The notes beneath the pieces were generated by a model. The model saw nothing but the letters and a program-made list of their open reading frames with translations. It did not search any database and was not told the origin of the DNA. DNA of 64,000 nucleotides from Histoplasma ohiense (taxonomy: Eukaryota; Ascomycota; Eurotiomycetes; Onygenales; Ajellomycetaceae), in contig JAEVHH010000002.1 of NCBI GenBank assembly GCA_017607445.1, forward strand, positions 1,550,001 through 1,614,000, written 5' to 3'. Below, in pieces: positions 13,001 through 24,964 of this stretch. How positions within the stretch are numbered: position 1 is the first letter of the stretch; each line of letters starts with the position of its first letter. Position numbers and translations under genes: made by a program.

Positions 13001-14595
13001 TGCATACCAAAATGCTCAACCGACATGTGCAGTTGCGTCCTATATAAAACGACGCAATGGTTTCGCCAATTGGTGGTTGAGTTGTGAATGTATAGCTAGG
13101 TCTGATGACGAGCGTACCGTTGGGAAGCATGGGGCATTCATTTTCTTCCGTATATATAGCCTTGAACCACCCTCTCTAAAAGCGGGGGTTACATTTAATT
13201 CTCACCGAAACTCCCCGCGACTTTTTTTTCTTTTTGTTGGGGTCAAGATGCCCCCGAGCTCCCTGTTCATTTGTCGTTCCCACAAATGATACGTAAAAAG
13301 CCTTAAAAAAAAGTTTGTCTACGTCACGCACAGATTTCGACGGTTTCTTATCAAAGCTATGTTATTGGAAATCAATCAGAGAAGCTTAACCAGAATATTC
13401 TCGGCTCGGTTGAAACCAAGAATATTGATAAGAGGTTTTCTTTATACCTTCTTCTGCCCAGAGACCAAGACGGGAAATGAGAAGTCGAAGAAGCGATGGA
13501 ATTTAACGAGGAACGCAGAGCAGGAACGAGAAGCATTTCCACCTCATCCAAAGTAAACAATCTTGGCCTTGGCCTACATCGATGGATACTTTGATAGTTC
13601 CTCCGTTCCGTTTTATTTCCCGCTTGTTAGCGCATTTCTCAGATCAGTTTAGCTGGGCGGAGAAAGGGCTGATGGTCCGGCTGCCGGTTGGACGGAATAG
13701 TTTGGTTCTCCGCCAGTTTCACCAGCTATCACCACAACGACAAAGGGCAGAAAAAAAAAAAAGAAAAACAAGAAAAAAAGGAAAAAGGAAACTAAGTTCG
13801 CAAGGAGCGGAAGGGACCAGCTTCAATTTTTACCCCCTTCGCTTCCGAAAATGGCGCGAACCGTGGTCGATCTCTTACAAAAGGAACCTAACTTACGCGG
13901 TCCATGGCGAGAAGGAAAGATCAGCAGGGAAGAATTAAGGTCAACCTTGATGGATTCAGTCAGAACCCGTCCCTGGATTTCATTGGCGAATTCCTCGCGG
14001 CCGTTGTAGTGGCCTGTGTACGCCGTATGAAATCATGGATTGTGGTTGTAGTCCGCTGTTGTAAATGAACGAAGCTCCACCGACAAACAGAAATTCCTTT
14101 TGGCGCCAATGAACAAGGAGTCTCTTTATAACTGAGAAGTGAGTGCATCTCGGAACAAATGTAGCCTCGTAAGTTTCCGTCTTGGTATTAATAATAAAAT
14201 AGGCATAAGGACCTTGAAATTCGCGTCGTCCTGGGAGGTGAGAGCCCTAACCTTTGAGATTGTTAGTCCAGACCTGGGGCTATGAGAGCGACAAGGTAGG
14301 GACGGATGAACTTACAAAATGCAGGGGTTTGATAACGTCTTTCGTGGCTGGGTCTACGTTGGATGAGAATTGAACAAAGAAATAAACCGGAAGAATGGGG
14401 AAATGAGAATGGTTGCAATATGGTCTTTACAATCCATGTGTTTTTCGAGCATTCTTCTGGTTCCTATTTTCCATTCAGTCTATTCTGTGTTGCTGATTCG
14501 GCATACTCTGTAATCTGTATTTCTCAATTAGTTACCTGCAACGATCTTGCCCGGAACAGAGCACGGGCAGACGATCTCTGTGCATCGCTGCAAGA
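10081..14595. other. Gene desert, proximal part
   Basis: About 4.5 kb downstream of RBG1 with no intact gene I can support. It contains T-rich and A-rich tracts (10605-10643, 13749-13787), pyrimidine-rich segments and many unrelated short frames. A 52-codon ATG frame at 13851-14009 is listed separately. It may be the far upstream regulatory region or leader of the regulator at 19074. Confidence 0.5.
13851..14009 (+). CDS. Possible short ORF (52 aa), unrecognised
   Basis: An ATG frame beginning MARTVVDLLQKEPNLRGPWR and ending at TAG at 14009. It is charged and helix-prone (GKISREELRSTLMDS) and less low-complexity than other frames in the desert. No family is recognised and no splice partner was found. 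It could be a small protein, the first exon of an unseen gene, an upstream ORF or chance. Confidence 0.2.
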   Translation: MARTVVDLLQKEPNLRGPWREGKISREELRSTLMDSVRTRPWISLANSSRPL

Positions 14596-15256
14596 TCAAA
14601 CCACGTGAGACAATGCTCCAGCGTCCAAAAGTTCCAAGGTTCGAATAATCTCTGCTCTGGTCTCGGAGCTCGCACCCTCCAGAGTTAAGTCCCTCGGAGA
14701 CGCCTGGTTCTTGGAGGCGTACGCAGGCCGCCGGTAAGCCCAGTGGATGAGAGCATAATTTGTTATCGATGCCTCTAGATGTTTGCTATGGCATACGCAG
14801 CGTACGGCGTAGAGATTGTCATAAATATCTCTAAGCGTCTTGATATGAAAGCCTCTGATCTCTGAATGCCCGGTATCACTGCAAATCATTACTGCGTATA
14901 TGGAGGTTTTGGGGCATTGTTGTCACATAGTGGTCTTCAGATATTTGAATCAAGGTTAGCGTATTTTCTGAAGCAAATGCCGAGAAGATCATGTAAACTC
15001 TATGCCATGCCTTGAATTTAGCAGCGGTGTAATTAACCAGGGAGGTAGTGATCAATTCCTGGAGATTATATTTCACAATGGCCTAAAAGCTCAAACATGG
15101 CAAGGTACCCAGAGTAAACGTGACATCGGCTTGAGGAGGCATGAAAACGTGCCCGTATTTTGTCTGTAAAAGATTAGCAATTGGACAGGGAGGACCAGCT
15201 TGCGCCAGCATGATCTTGCCCGGATATGGCCCACCCTTCCTTGGGCCAAGGAGTGT
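14596..15256 (-). pseudogene. Decayed protein-coding relic of unknown function
   Basis: On the minus strand a protein-like frame runs from TLLGPRKGGPYPGKIMLAQA through KYGHVFMPPQADV and LQELITTSLVNYTAAKFKAW. It is interrupted by an in-frame TAG (15085-15083) where a Gln codon would fit, bounded upstream by another TAG (15259-15257), and shifts frame near 14880-14900. It then continues as a frame from about 14889 to 14596 with RDIYDNLYAVRCVCHSKHLE and HWAYRRPAYASKNQ. The amino-acid texture is that of a real protein, unlike neighbouring frames, but no family is recognised. The TAG codons would fit C-to-T decay. A multi-exon living gene is less likely because no good splice pair removes the stops. 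Confidence 0.35.
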
Positions 15257-18200
15257 CTAGTGGCCTGGGATGACAGCGCTGATCGGGAATCATGATTGCT
15301 GGTGTGATGAGTTGACAGATCATTTTTGTCTAGCTCTTGAGCTTGTGTTAGTTTTCAGTTCTAGGGCCGCCCGCTGCGGGCGGAGCTTGGACCGTTGATC
15401 AGGCCTAACTCAACTTCTCAGGTGTGCAATTTACTAAGAATATTGATGAATAAAAAAATTTTTTTTTTTTTTTCCAACCACGCTAGGTAGGTTCATGCTG
15501 CAACCCAGTGAGCTATGATGCTTATACTCATGGGTATAGAGGTTTAACTGTAAGGTTCACTTATCCCATGTCTCTTCTTTATTCTGGATGTCTAGGATGC
15601 ACCTGCTATTGACGGAGCTGAAAAGGATGATTTTCATCCGGGAGCCCCAGCTCTTCTTGGCGTGCAAAGCACATCGTGGATGGCCTTTTGGCGTGGCTGC
15701 AAGTACAGTACATACCCGTGGACCCTGTTGACTACGGGGATCAAAAATGATATCATCAAATAGGGACGGGGATAGAGGGATGGACTGAACAAGTTAACTC
15801 GTTAGCTGACTAGTTAGGTTCATATGGGGTTTATGTAATTGAAATTGTGAATGAAAATGTTACTACTCCGTACAACATTCCTCCACTGCACTTGATCCGC
15901 TTCCATCCCCATCCAGATCCCTACAGATAGACGCCCAGTTCATTTAACCGCAAATTTGAAGGGACAAAGGTCCAACAGTTGCTGTAAGCAAAACACTGGA
16001 TTTTAATGGTCTTACGAAAGAGTTTGATTTTGACACTACTATGCGGGGATGATGGGAGATCTTAATTGAAACCACAAGAGACCTGTACATAGCCTTGTCT
16101 TACTTATATGGTAACAAAGCAGCGCCAGGGGGAACGAACCATCCAATCCAATGCCTCCAACATTTAACTTGAGAGCTAGAAGTGTGAGCAGTGCCCCCCA
16201 CATGATGAAAGTCAAAAAACATATCAAACTCTTGCGCTGAACTGTTCCATAGGCTCCAGAAAGGTCCCAGAGGGTACTGATATTGGATTAACAGCTAGAG
16301 GTGCTGAATAGCAAACACCAGAGATATAAATGAAATCCATACGCCAGAGCTCAAAATAATTCCGACGGCAGAAATGATAGGACAAAAGGATTTCGTTCCA
16401 CGCCCATACATTTCCTCCAAAATTCCCTGTTTAAAAATATTCTTCTCCTGAGGCAGGAAATCCCGATGCCCACAGCTCATATGCGATCAAAAGAGGTGGG
16501 AAAAATAACACCGTATCAAGGAACGGACACCACTGAAATAGCCGTTGACATGGATTCCTTGGATTGACATCGACTCGACGATGGAAGTAAGGCCTCTTGG
16601 CATTAGTACGGAGTTTGTATTGTATCTGTCGGTCTGGTAACGTATTAGATTGTTCTGTAACGGAACATGTGCTTGCTTTTTCTTACACTGCTGATTGTTA
16701 CTAGGTTGGAAGAATTGTTTGCTTGAACACTGGCATGCATCAATGGCCAACAAGTTTGAAAATTCCAGCCAATCAGCAAAATTATACAAAATAGAAAGCC
16801 TCGCATCAACGGCGAGATGTGTCAGTCATCAAAAGAAAATTTTGAACCTTATCAACATAAACATTTGTATTCCGTGCACTATGTATGTATGTGTACTGTG
16901 CACTGTCCACTGTGCAATACATACAACCTTCAAAAAAGGATGGGAAATCTATTTGCCGGTGACTTTTTCGGCCCAGCGACCTTCTCCGCTTTTTTCTCAA
17001 GCGAATGCCATTTCGACTAGTGTTAGGAGACAACCACCAAAACGAGCTCCAGCCAACAGCGGGGATGATGCTGTTTCGTGCTGTGTACGGAGTAGTGGAG
17101 TTCCAGAAGTGCGATATGCCTTTCTCGAATCATGTCAATTTGAAAGCCCTTTTGTCCTAGGGAGTTTTCTAGTCTCGTGGACTAGATGTTCAGGGAAAAG
17201 CAGAAGCCCGAACTCTTCTTCCCGCTTATATCTATGGCAGTCTCCATTTGGCTGATAGCTCGTCCAGATACGGGCAGATGATTTCTCTAAGCTCATCTGA
17301 TCTCGCAGCGCGAAAACTTCTATGTCCAATAGGTATGGGTAGATCCAATCTCACCCGTAATCCGGCCGCAGTGCAACACTATCCTGGGGATCCACCATTT
17401 GAGCTCCAAAAGAAGGACCAATATTCATGATGATTTGAAACTCCACAGGCAGTTGGTCTGAGAGGATCTTGCACGAGTCAAAAATCACCAAAGTTATTCC
17501 ATGCATCCCACTTTCCCACCCGTTGCCGATGTTTCCACACCAAGATCGCTCATGCGCCGCCTGGCTCCCTTTTTCCCTGCCTTGGCATATCTCCACAACC
17601 GAAGCCTTCCCCTCACCAGCCTTTCAGGCATTATTTTGCGCTAAACGGGGTCTTCTGTTGAAGGCTGTTCTGGATACCCTCCAGTTCTTCATGATTCAGA
17701 ATCTCCTCAGGTAAATCCCCTCTTTCACCCCGCCCATCAGGATAATTCCTATATTTTTTAATGGGTTCGTCAGTGGCTGGGCTGAAATATATGGAAGTAC
17801 CCATGCATACCGTATATTACCCAGTAACAATGTGAGTGGGAACAACTCGACACAGAAACTCAGCAAGGCCTATCCTTGGGTTTCGACTCTGATTTATCCA
17901 AGGATTTCGAAGAATGACAGAACTGCGCCGCACCAAGATGGCCAATCCGACAACCAGTTTTGGTTTTTCAAGTCCACTTAATTTTGTTTTAAAACCATAC
18001 TTACGAAGTAAAGCCTTTGGGTAAAGGCCAAGCGCAATTACAGTAAACACATGGTGGTCCTGATACGAGTACCTTCCAACCAGAATGCCGATACCGCCCG
18101 TCCAATATTTTGATTCACCAATAAGGTTGACATCGCTTTCTTTTTTGTGTATTGGTTTTCATTTTCTCTGAACGGTGTCAGTATGAGGACTGTAATTATT

Positions 18201-19073
18201 TGCCGTCTTTCGTGACTTCTCCAATTTTCAGCCTGTAAAGCGAATGCCCAATGGGATGGATGCGTTGACCGTCAGGCCATGGGAGGCCCGTGGATTGGCT
18301 TCGACCCCCTTGCATTCTGTTATTTTCTGTCCGTGTCGTTCTGAGCCCAATACCCAGAGATCCCAGAGACCTCCGTATCCAAAGCCGTTTTGGACTCTCT
18401 GGTGGCCCTCTATTGTTTTTTATTTCGGCTCCAACCTTCTTTCTTTGCTTGATAAAATACTATTCGTACTCTCCTGACATTTTTTTCCTTTTTCCGTTAT
18501 TTTTTTCTTTTTTTTTCTTTTTTTTTCTTTTTCCCTTTCTTTCTTTTCTTTCTTTCTTTCTTTTCTTACAAAAATACCAATCAGTCATAGCTGATCTGTT
18601 CCTGACAAGGGTACTTTCCTCTAGATTATTATAATTTATAAACAACGGCCTCTGCGGCCCCTCACTGACCTCCCATCTTCGATCAACCAAGTTCGACAAG
18701 GTGTAGGCTTGTTTGGCCTGGTACCTGGAATCCGAGCCTCCCATTTGAATTGACCTGTTCCCTACTTGGCCTTGTTCATTTTTCATTTTGTTTTTTGGCC
18801 TACTGTCTTTCTTACTTACTGCCATTTATTATCATGCATCAGATTTTCCCTTATCTATAGCTGCAAGATCCGCCCAACTTGCGCTTTGGCTTCATTGGAC
18901 TTAGCTTTTACTTACTTTTACTCTCCCACCTCTCCTTGGCACATTTTGCTCGTCTCCAGCCCACTCCTTACAAACTCGACAGGTTAAGAGACTCAAAGCT
19001 AATAGAAAGAAAAGGGCACCTTGGTCCTCTTCGAGTTACTTGTAGAAGGGAAAGAGCAAGAAAAGGGGGAAAA
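15257..19073. other. Gene desert, distal part, upstream of the CENP-B-type regulator
   Basis: About 3.8 kb without supported genes. A long pyrimidine tract of CTTT/TTTTC type (18477-18566) lies about 500 bp before the ATG at 19074. Two copies of the 9-mer TACTCCGTA/TACGGAGTA occur here (15864 and 17086). Long leaders and upstream regions are common for fungal regulators, so part of this stretch may be transcribed; that is inference. Confidence 0.45.
18477..18566. repeat. Polypyrimidine low-complexity tract
   Basis: About 90 bp almost entirely of T and C in TTTTTTC and TTTC units, ending in repeats of TTTC. It lies upstream of the regulator at 19074 and may be a promoter-type CT-rich block; no specific function is shown. 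Confidence 0.7.
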
Positions 19074-20801
19074 ATGGACACTGAAACTCAACCTCAAGAA
19101 CATGATTTCGGCGCGCCTCAATGGGCTGAGATAGGAGGAGGATATGGTCCCTCTCAACATCAATCGCCAATAAACGAGTTCAATGGCTTTACCTATGGCT
19201 CTTCACCGGTCATGCCAGTAGAACCCTCATATAGCATGTCCATTCCGCAACCATATACATCGCAGCAATTGCTGCCTCTGTCGACTCCGTCGCAATGGCC
19301 TAGCATGTTGACCACCCAGTCGACCTTCCCACCAGTTCCTCTCCCGCCAATGCCGATTTCCTCTATGCCTAATTTACATCCCATCCATACAGCACCAATA
19401 ACCACCACAGCTCCTACACCGCGACGGACTCTAACGGACAATGATCGACGCCGGATGTGTATGTATCACGAGGAAAACCCACATGTAAAACAAACAGAGA
19501 TTGGAGGTAAGGGATACTTTCCCATGTGCTGAGGTAATTTTTCTAGAACCTGCCATGCTGACTTTCTAATCCGGATAGCTATGTTCGGGGTGGAACGAAG
19601 GTACACATCGCAAACCACAATTGGCCAAGCAGTCTTTTCCCATGCTTTCTGCTAACTTGAAATTTTTTTTTTTCCCAGCACCGTTTCCAAGGTTCTACGG
19701 CAAAAGGAAAAATATCTCTACCCGGACGATGGCAGCCGTTCACCAATAAAGAAGTCGAAAGGAAAATTCCCGGACATTGAACGGGCTCTGTCGAACTGGG
19801 TTAGGAATCATCAGCGCCAAGGTGGTCAGTTAAACGATGAGATGATCAAAGAGAAGGCTATTTTCTTTGCGAGCACTGTGGGTGGCCCTGAAAACCACCA
19901 AAAGATACTAAACTCCAATTGGCTGGAGAAATTCAAGCAGAAGAACTATTTACGAAGCTCTCAGTCTCGGAAGGGTTCAATTGATGCAGTTAATGAACTG
20001 GACAGTCCTGGAAATGGACAATCCAACGCATCTTTGTCGAGCCAAACGCTTTCTCCTCTATCGCCAACCGGAACAACAACTCCTTCGCCTCTATCCCCAA
20101 AACAGAAATCATCCATAAAGGAGAGCCTTGATGGCGCCTTGCCGGGGTATAGCTCTGAATTCCGGCAGCTCTCCCACTCGCAAAGTGCCAATTCAGCGGA
20201 CAGAAAACTCTCGCTTCCGACCAGCACAGCCAGTCCTACCCCTATTGTCTTTTCGGAGAACCCTTTCAGTCCTGGAAATCAATCACGTGTCCAGCAAGAT
20301 TCGGGCAGCAATTCCAGTCGTCCAAGAAGCCAGACATTCCCAATTGCCGTAACAGAACCTGTTGCCAACGGATCGTCGGATCATGTGTCACCTAAAAATG
20401 TCTTTCAGCCGTCCACGTCTCCAGATGTTGCCGACGAAGACCATGGGAATGCTCGCCCATCATCAAATGAATCCATAATCAAGAGGAACCGCAGCAATCC
20501 AGAGATCAAAACAAATTCCATGCAGCCCCCACCCCCACCGCAGCCCACTACTGCCTCCCCCATATCGTCTCCTGGCTCTCCTACTCACGATGAGGCACGC
20601 CGTGCTCTGGAGCTTGTTGTGACATATTTCAACAGCCAGCCGACTGGTCTGGGAGCACAGGACTATGTCGCCATCGGAAAGCTGATGCAAAAGCTCGAGT
20701 TGCCTCAAAATCAAGCTGCTGGATTGTCTGGACTGCATCGCATTGATGAAAATGCGGACGGTCACCGAGTGAGCAAGAAGAGAAGCATTCACACGTTATG
20801 A
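19074..20801 (+). CDS. CENP-B/Tc5-type helix-turn-helix DNA-binding protein (likely transcriptional regulator)
   Basis: Three exons: 19074-19506, 19579-19600 (22 nt) and 19679-20801, giving 525 aa. Residues 1-112 are Pro/Ser/Gln-rich. About 113-168 form a CENP-B N-terminal/psq-type HTH (TLTDNDRRRMCMYHEENPHV then GVERSTVSKVLRQK). About 180-250 match a Tc5-type CENP-B HTH domain (DIERALSNWVRNHQ, ending NSNWLEKFKQKNYL). The rest is Ser/Pro-rich and disordered, with short segments near the end (RRALELVVTYFNSQP and DYVAIGKLMQKLEL) that could be helical. The DDE catalytic domain of pogo/Tc5 transposases is absent, so this is a domesticated, DNA-binding-only derivative rather than an active transposon. 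It stands alone in about 15 kb of otherwise gene-free DNA. Confidence 0.85.
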
Positions 20802-21501
20802 CTCGAAGAGGAGGCTAAACTATTTTTCTCCTCGGTGGTATTATCAAGTTACAACGGAAGGAAGAAGCCGTCACCGGCATTTCTAATATTTCATTTTGCA
20901 TTCAGCTATTTTCAAATTACACATTGGATTTGTTTTATTGTTTATGCGGCATATCGCTCGAATGAAGAAATCAAATATCAAAGAGAAACCTTGACGCAAG
21001 AGTATTGCGCAAACAACTATACGCTGAAACTCGTCAACAATTTACTTTTCGCCGGCCACAGTAGTCGGCCCTGTGTCGCTCTCGACGCCCTAAATTTTCT
21101 CTTTGAAATATAACGAAAGAGATCATGATACGTTGAAACCAGCTAGGTATCGGGTATCACAGTCCTGGGCCGGGAGGGGATACATATCCGCATGACGGCA
21201 AAGCCACGATAACGATAATTCATTGTCCAATGCAATTCTGGGACCGGCTAGACGCTGGCTTCTCCTTTTCTTGGCGCCTCCAAACGCAGGATGGGTTCGA
21301 GCGACCGGCAATGTAGGGTCCAGCTCATCGTCAGTAATTCCCGTCGCCAGTCGCCAGATATCGTATACCCTTTTTCCCCTTCTTCTCTTTTCCATTTCCT
21401 TTTTTTATTATTTTATTTCATGGTTATTCGTTTTATTTTAATTTACCTTTCATGGGCCAATCCGCCACTCGGCTTCTGTCAGGCCAATTTCCCACCATTC
21501 C

Positions 21502-21533
<32 letters not shown>

Positions 21534-24500
21534 TTGCTTTTTCTTTCCCTTGGTGCTTGCCACATGTGTTTCATCAACGCAGTTTTCATCGGAATCGCAC
21601 TGTCGTCGGTTTATCGCTCAAGAAAGGATCCACACGGAACAAAAAACACAAACAACCAGCTTTGGAAGAGGCAATTGTAGGTTTCAAACTTGCGCCCCAA
21701 GGCATTATTATCCCTTGCTTGATTTATTTACCCCTGAGTTTACTTACTTCTCTCCCCTTATCGGATTTACTTCCCCTTTCTCTTTTCCGACGGGGGTTGG
21801 AATCCCCGTTTTCTTTTTCTTTTTCTTTTTCTTTTTCTTTTTCTTTTTTTTTTTTTTAAATGTGCACGTCCCATTTTTTTCTCTTGTCTTTTGTGCCAGG
21901 GAATCTATCTATATATATACCGCTCGCGCGGAAAGGGCCAGTGGGGATCGGTTCGACATGGGCTATAGGGAATTTTGGGAACATAACACCCCGGAATTGG
22001 GGAAAGGGTTGCTGGCATTTTTTGGGCATATGGCGATCTGTTGAAGGTTTTGAGACTTTTCGTGACATGTATCTTTCCTCGAGAAGGTTTGATTTTTATA
22101 TTTTCTGTTCATCACTTTTTCTATTGACACTCAATCCCCATCTTTTTTTTTGGCCGTTTTCAGGATTCTCCTATTGCAAAGCATCCGGACGGCGCCGAAT
22201 CAACAACCACATTGGCAACACAGCCTCGAAGTGGTCATATCCCTGCTGGGCCGTTGAGTTTCTGATGTGGTTTGGTCTAACTTTGTCCCGGCCTCTCTTC
22301 TGGATTTATATATATACAATCTGATATTTCTGATACTTCTTGCTTTCCTGCGTTCACAGCAGCAATTCCCCGTTCACAATCCCCAAACCCCCACGCTTAT
22401 GGGCTCCTTTTTCGTTGTTCTCGCTTTTGTGTTACTCAACCTGACCCGATATAGTCTGATCTGAAAAGCCAAGAAAATCCCAGCTCAGATTAAGGCGAGA
22501 ATGTATGTATATATGTCTTATATCACTTTAATCAACATCAGGTACCGCAAACCGAACGTGCTACTGTGCTTATCATTCGCACACATACAGCAAAGGCCAT
22601 ATTCATAATCTTAGCTATTTTCCTCGCCGATACGACATTTCTTTCTAGGTTTATCCAGTTTTAGCGGGGCACACAAGCGGAGCAACAGCGGACTCTACCT
22701 GGTTGCGATGTAGGAAAAAAGTTAAAAAAAAAAAAGAAAAGAAAAGAAAACCTCGCAGCTGTATGTCACGCAAAAAAAGCACTGAAAACCTGCCTGGAAG
22801 ACATATATATAATGCACCAAGGGGTGTTACCTGTCATCCAGCGGATCGAATTTTAGTTTATAGCAGGCAGCACTCCGTGTATTACATAGAAAATCCGTCA
22901 GATATGACTGACTATGGGATAATTAAGCCTGAGTTCCATGAAAGAAATCTTATTTTCTTTTATTCTATTTGTGCCAACAAGTCGATCAATCTGCCTCGTG
23001 TGGCCTTTTGTTGGCAGGTTGTTACTGTTACCCGATTGACACCTAGAATGCCAGGTGAGCCAACACATCGTCCAAATGAACTCCCCGCAAAAGGAAAGAA
23101 AAAACAATTTTAATATTGAGTCCTGCTTGGGAGGAAAAGTAGCGACCGTTGCAGTTGCAGCCTCTTACATTCTCGTGATTATTTCGGCGCTTGTCGTCAC
23201 AAACTTCGTCACAAAACTTCACCCTGAGCTTGGAGGGGTGGATTGGCAGCGAATGAGCGGAGAAGGTGAGCAGCGTGAACCCCTAGCCGAAGACTGTTTG
23301 AAAAGGGGTTGGTTGATTCACAAGTGAGAAATGATAAGCTGTATATATACATCGAGACTCAGGCGTACGGAATAAGGAACTCAGGATTGTTTTCAAAAGA
23401 AGACGAGAGCAAATGAACAGTAACGAGCTACGTATCGTATCTATCTACTGTATACTTCACGTACTGAACTGTGTAGTTTCGTACAGAGTACTGTTCGTTA
23501 ATTGAAACTCGCTCCCTCCTTCATAATTTCCAAGCATACAAATGGATCCTTATCTGCCTCTGTGGCCCCCAGCGAATCCATAGAATGGACAAATGAACCA
23601 CCAAAAAGAAAGCACAACAATAACAACAATAATAAAATAAAAATTTAGCGCCCGCAACGAGCCAAACGCAAGTGGGGAAACCATGTTGGAATCTCGGGAC
23701 AAATCAAATGCATTCTCCCCTTCCCTATTTTGCTCGTCCATCACAGTCTTCACAGATCGTATTGCTTTGCTCTTCATGCCAATCATTGGGAGTTGGTCAG
23801 ATGAGACCAACTTGAGACCGTTAGGCGGCACGAAAAACCTTCAAAGCCGCCGACCCAGTTAATGGTCCGTTTTATGCATGCATCCATCTACCTTAGACTA
23901 ACTCCGGCCCGCACACATGCTTCCTTTTAGGAGAGGTTATCAGCGAGTATTGTCGCATAGGTTGGGTCTTGAAAAACAAGTAGTCAATAAGGCTGAAGTG
24001 GACAGGTCACCTAACGGGGGTACTATCACATAGCTAGTGGGCGGAAAAAGGAAGAAAAGTAGGCATATGAAAAAGAAAAAATTATTGAAAAAGCAAAAGA
24101 AAGCAACCAAGAAAAGGAGGAAAAAGAAGAAAAACATCACCTCATACATAGTAACTAAACGGAAATAATGCAGCGGACAAACGAACGAGCAAAGAGCATT
24201 GCTAGATAGTATCATTCGGGGATACTCCAATTGAACCGTTGAAATCCATCAAATATAAGTCGACAGCGAAGCTGATCCTCTTACTATCCCCTATATTTTT
24301 CGGGTGCTACACAATAACAGGAACGCCTCTTTTGGTTAAGACGAGGTTAAGGATTTTTACAATAGGTGAGTAAAGCGGGTCATGGCGCCAAAGCAAACCC
24401 CCTCCCAAATATAAGACAATACCATTATTGCTCTTCAGCGCCGCAGTAACGAATACAGTGGCTTTTGCTTTCTTCTTTTGCTCCTGTTTTCGTTTTAGTT

Positions 24501-24964
24501 TATCATGACTTCGTTTGATGAACCGGGAAAATATGGAGAGGCTACCGGGGAGGGGAGAATGCAGCAAGACGAATATGGTTGGTGCAGAGGAGCGGGTAGA
24601 AAGGAATAAACTATGAATGAGCGGCGGACATAGAACGGCGCCTCTCCCTTGATGAGCTATGGTAGCGGCGGGGATGCAAGGAAAGGGCTTTCCGTGAGAT
24701 CATTCCTTGCGGGAAGTATATTTCGCGCGCTGTCCACATTATTACAAGACGGAAGGAATAGCTGAACACGAGGATGCGTGAATTGGCTTCCTGCACAAAC
24801 ACGGTTGGTGCATGACTGTGTTAGAAAAGAAAATAGCAACGAAGGGCGGCTAACAAATAAATACGAAAGAGAATAAGCAGGGTAGGAAAAAAAAAAAAAA
24901 AAAAAAAAGTGGAAGCACAGTTAAAATGGAAGTACAGTTAAAGTACTCCGTAGAAGCGTGCTTC
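20802..24964. other. Gene-poor interval
   Basis: About 4.2 kb between the regulator and the PXA gene. It is rich in homopolymer and pyrimidine runs: a T-run at 21507-21532, a (TTTTTC)n array at 21808-21857 and an A-run at about 24888-24908. Small frames are present, including an 83-codon ATG frame with one hydrophobic segment (23076-23327), but none is supported by motif or splice logic. Confidence 0.5.
21808..21857. repeat. (TTTTTC)n microsatellite
   Basis: About seven tandem TTTTTC units followed by a T-run. Simple repeat, likely length-variable between strains. Confidence 0.9.

Noticed and set aside
14600..14660. Possible tRNA because of a GGTTCGAAT string
   Set aside because: I could not fold acceptor, D and anticodon arms around it; it lies inside the decayed coding relic.
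16695..17255. 186-codon plus-strand ORF in the desert
   Set aside because: Composition is that of random AT-rich sequence; no domain and no splice logic.
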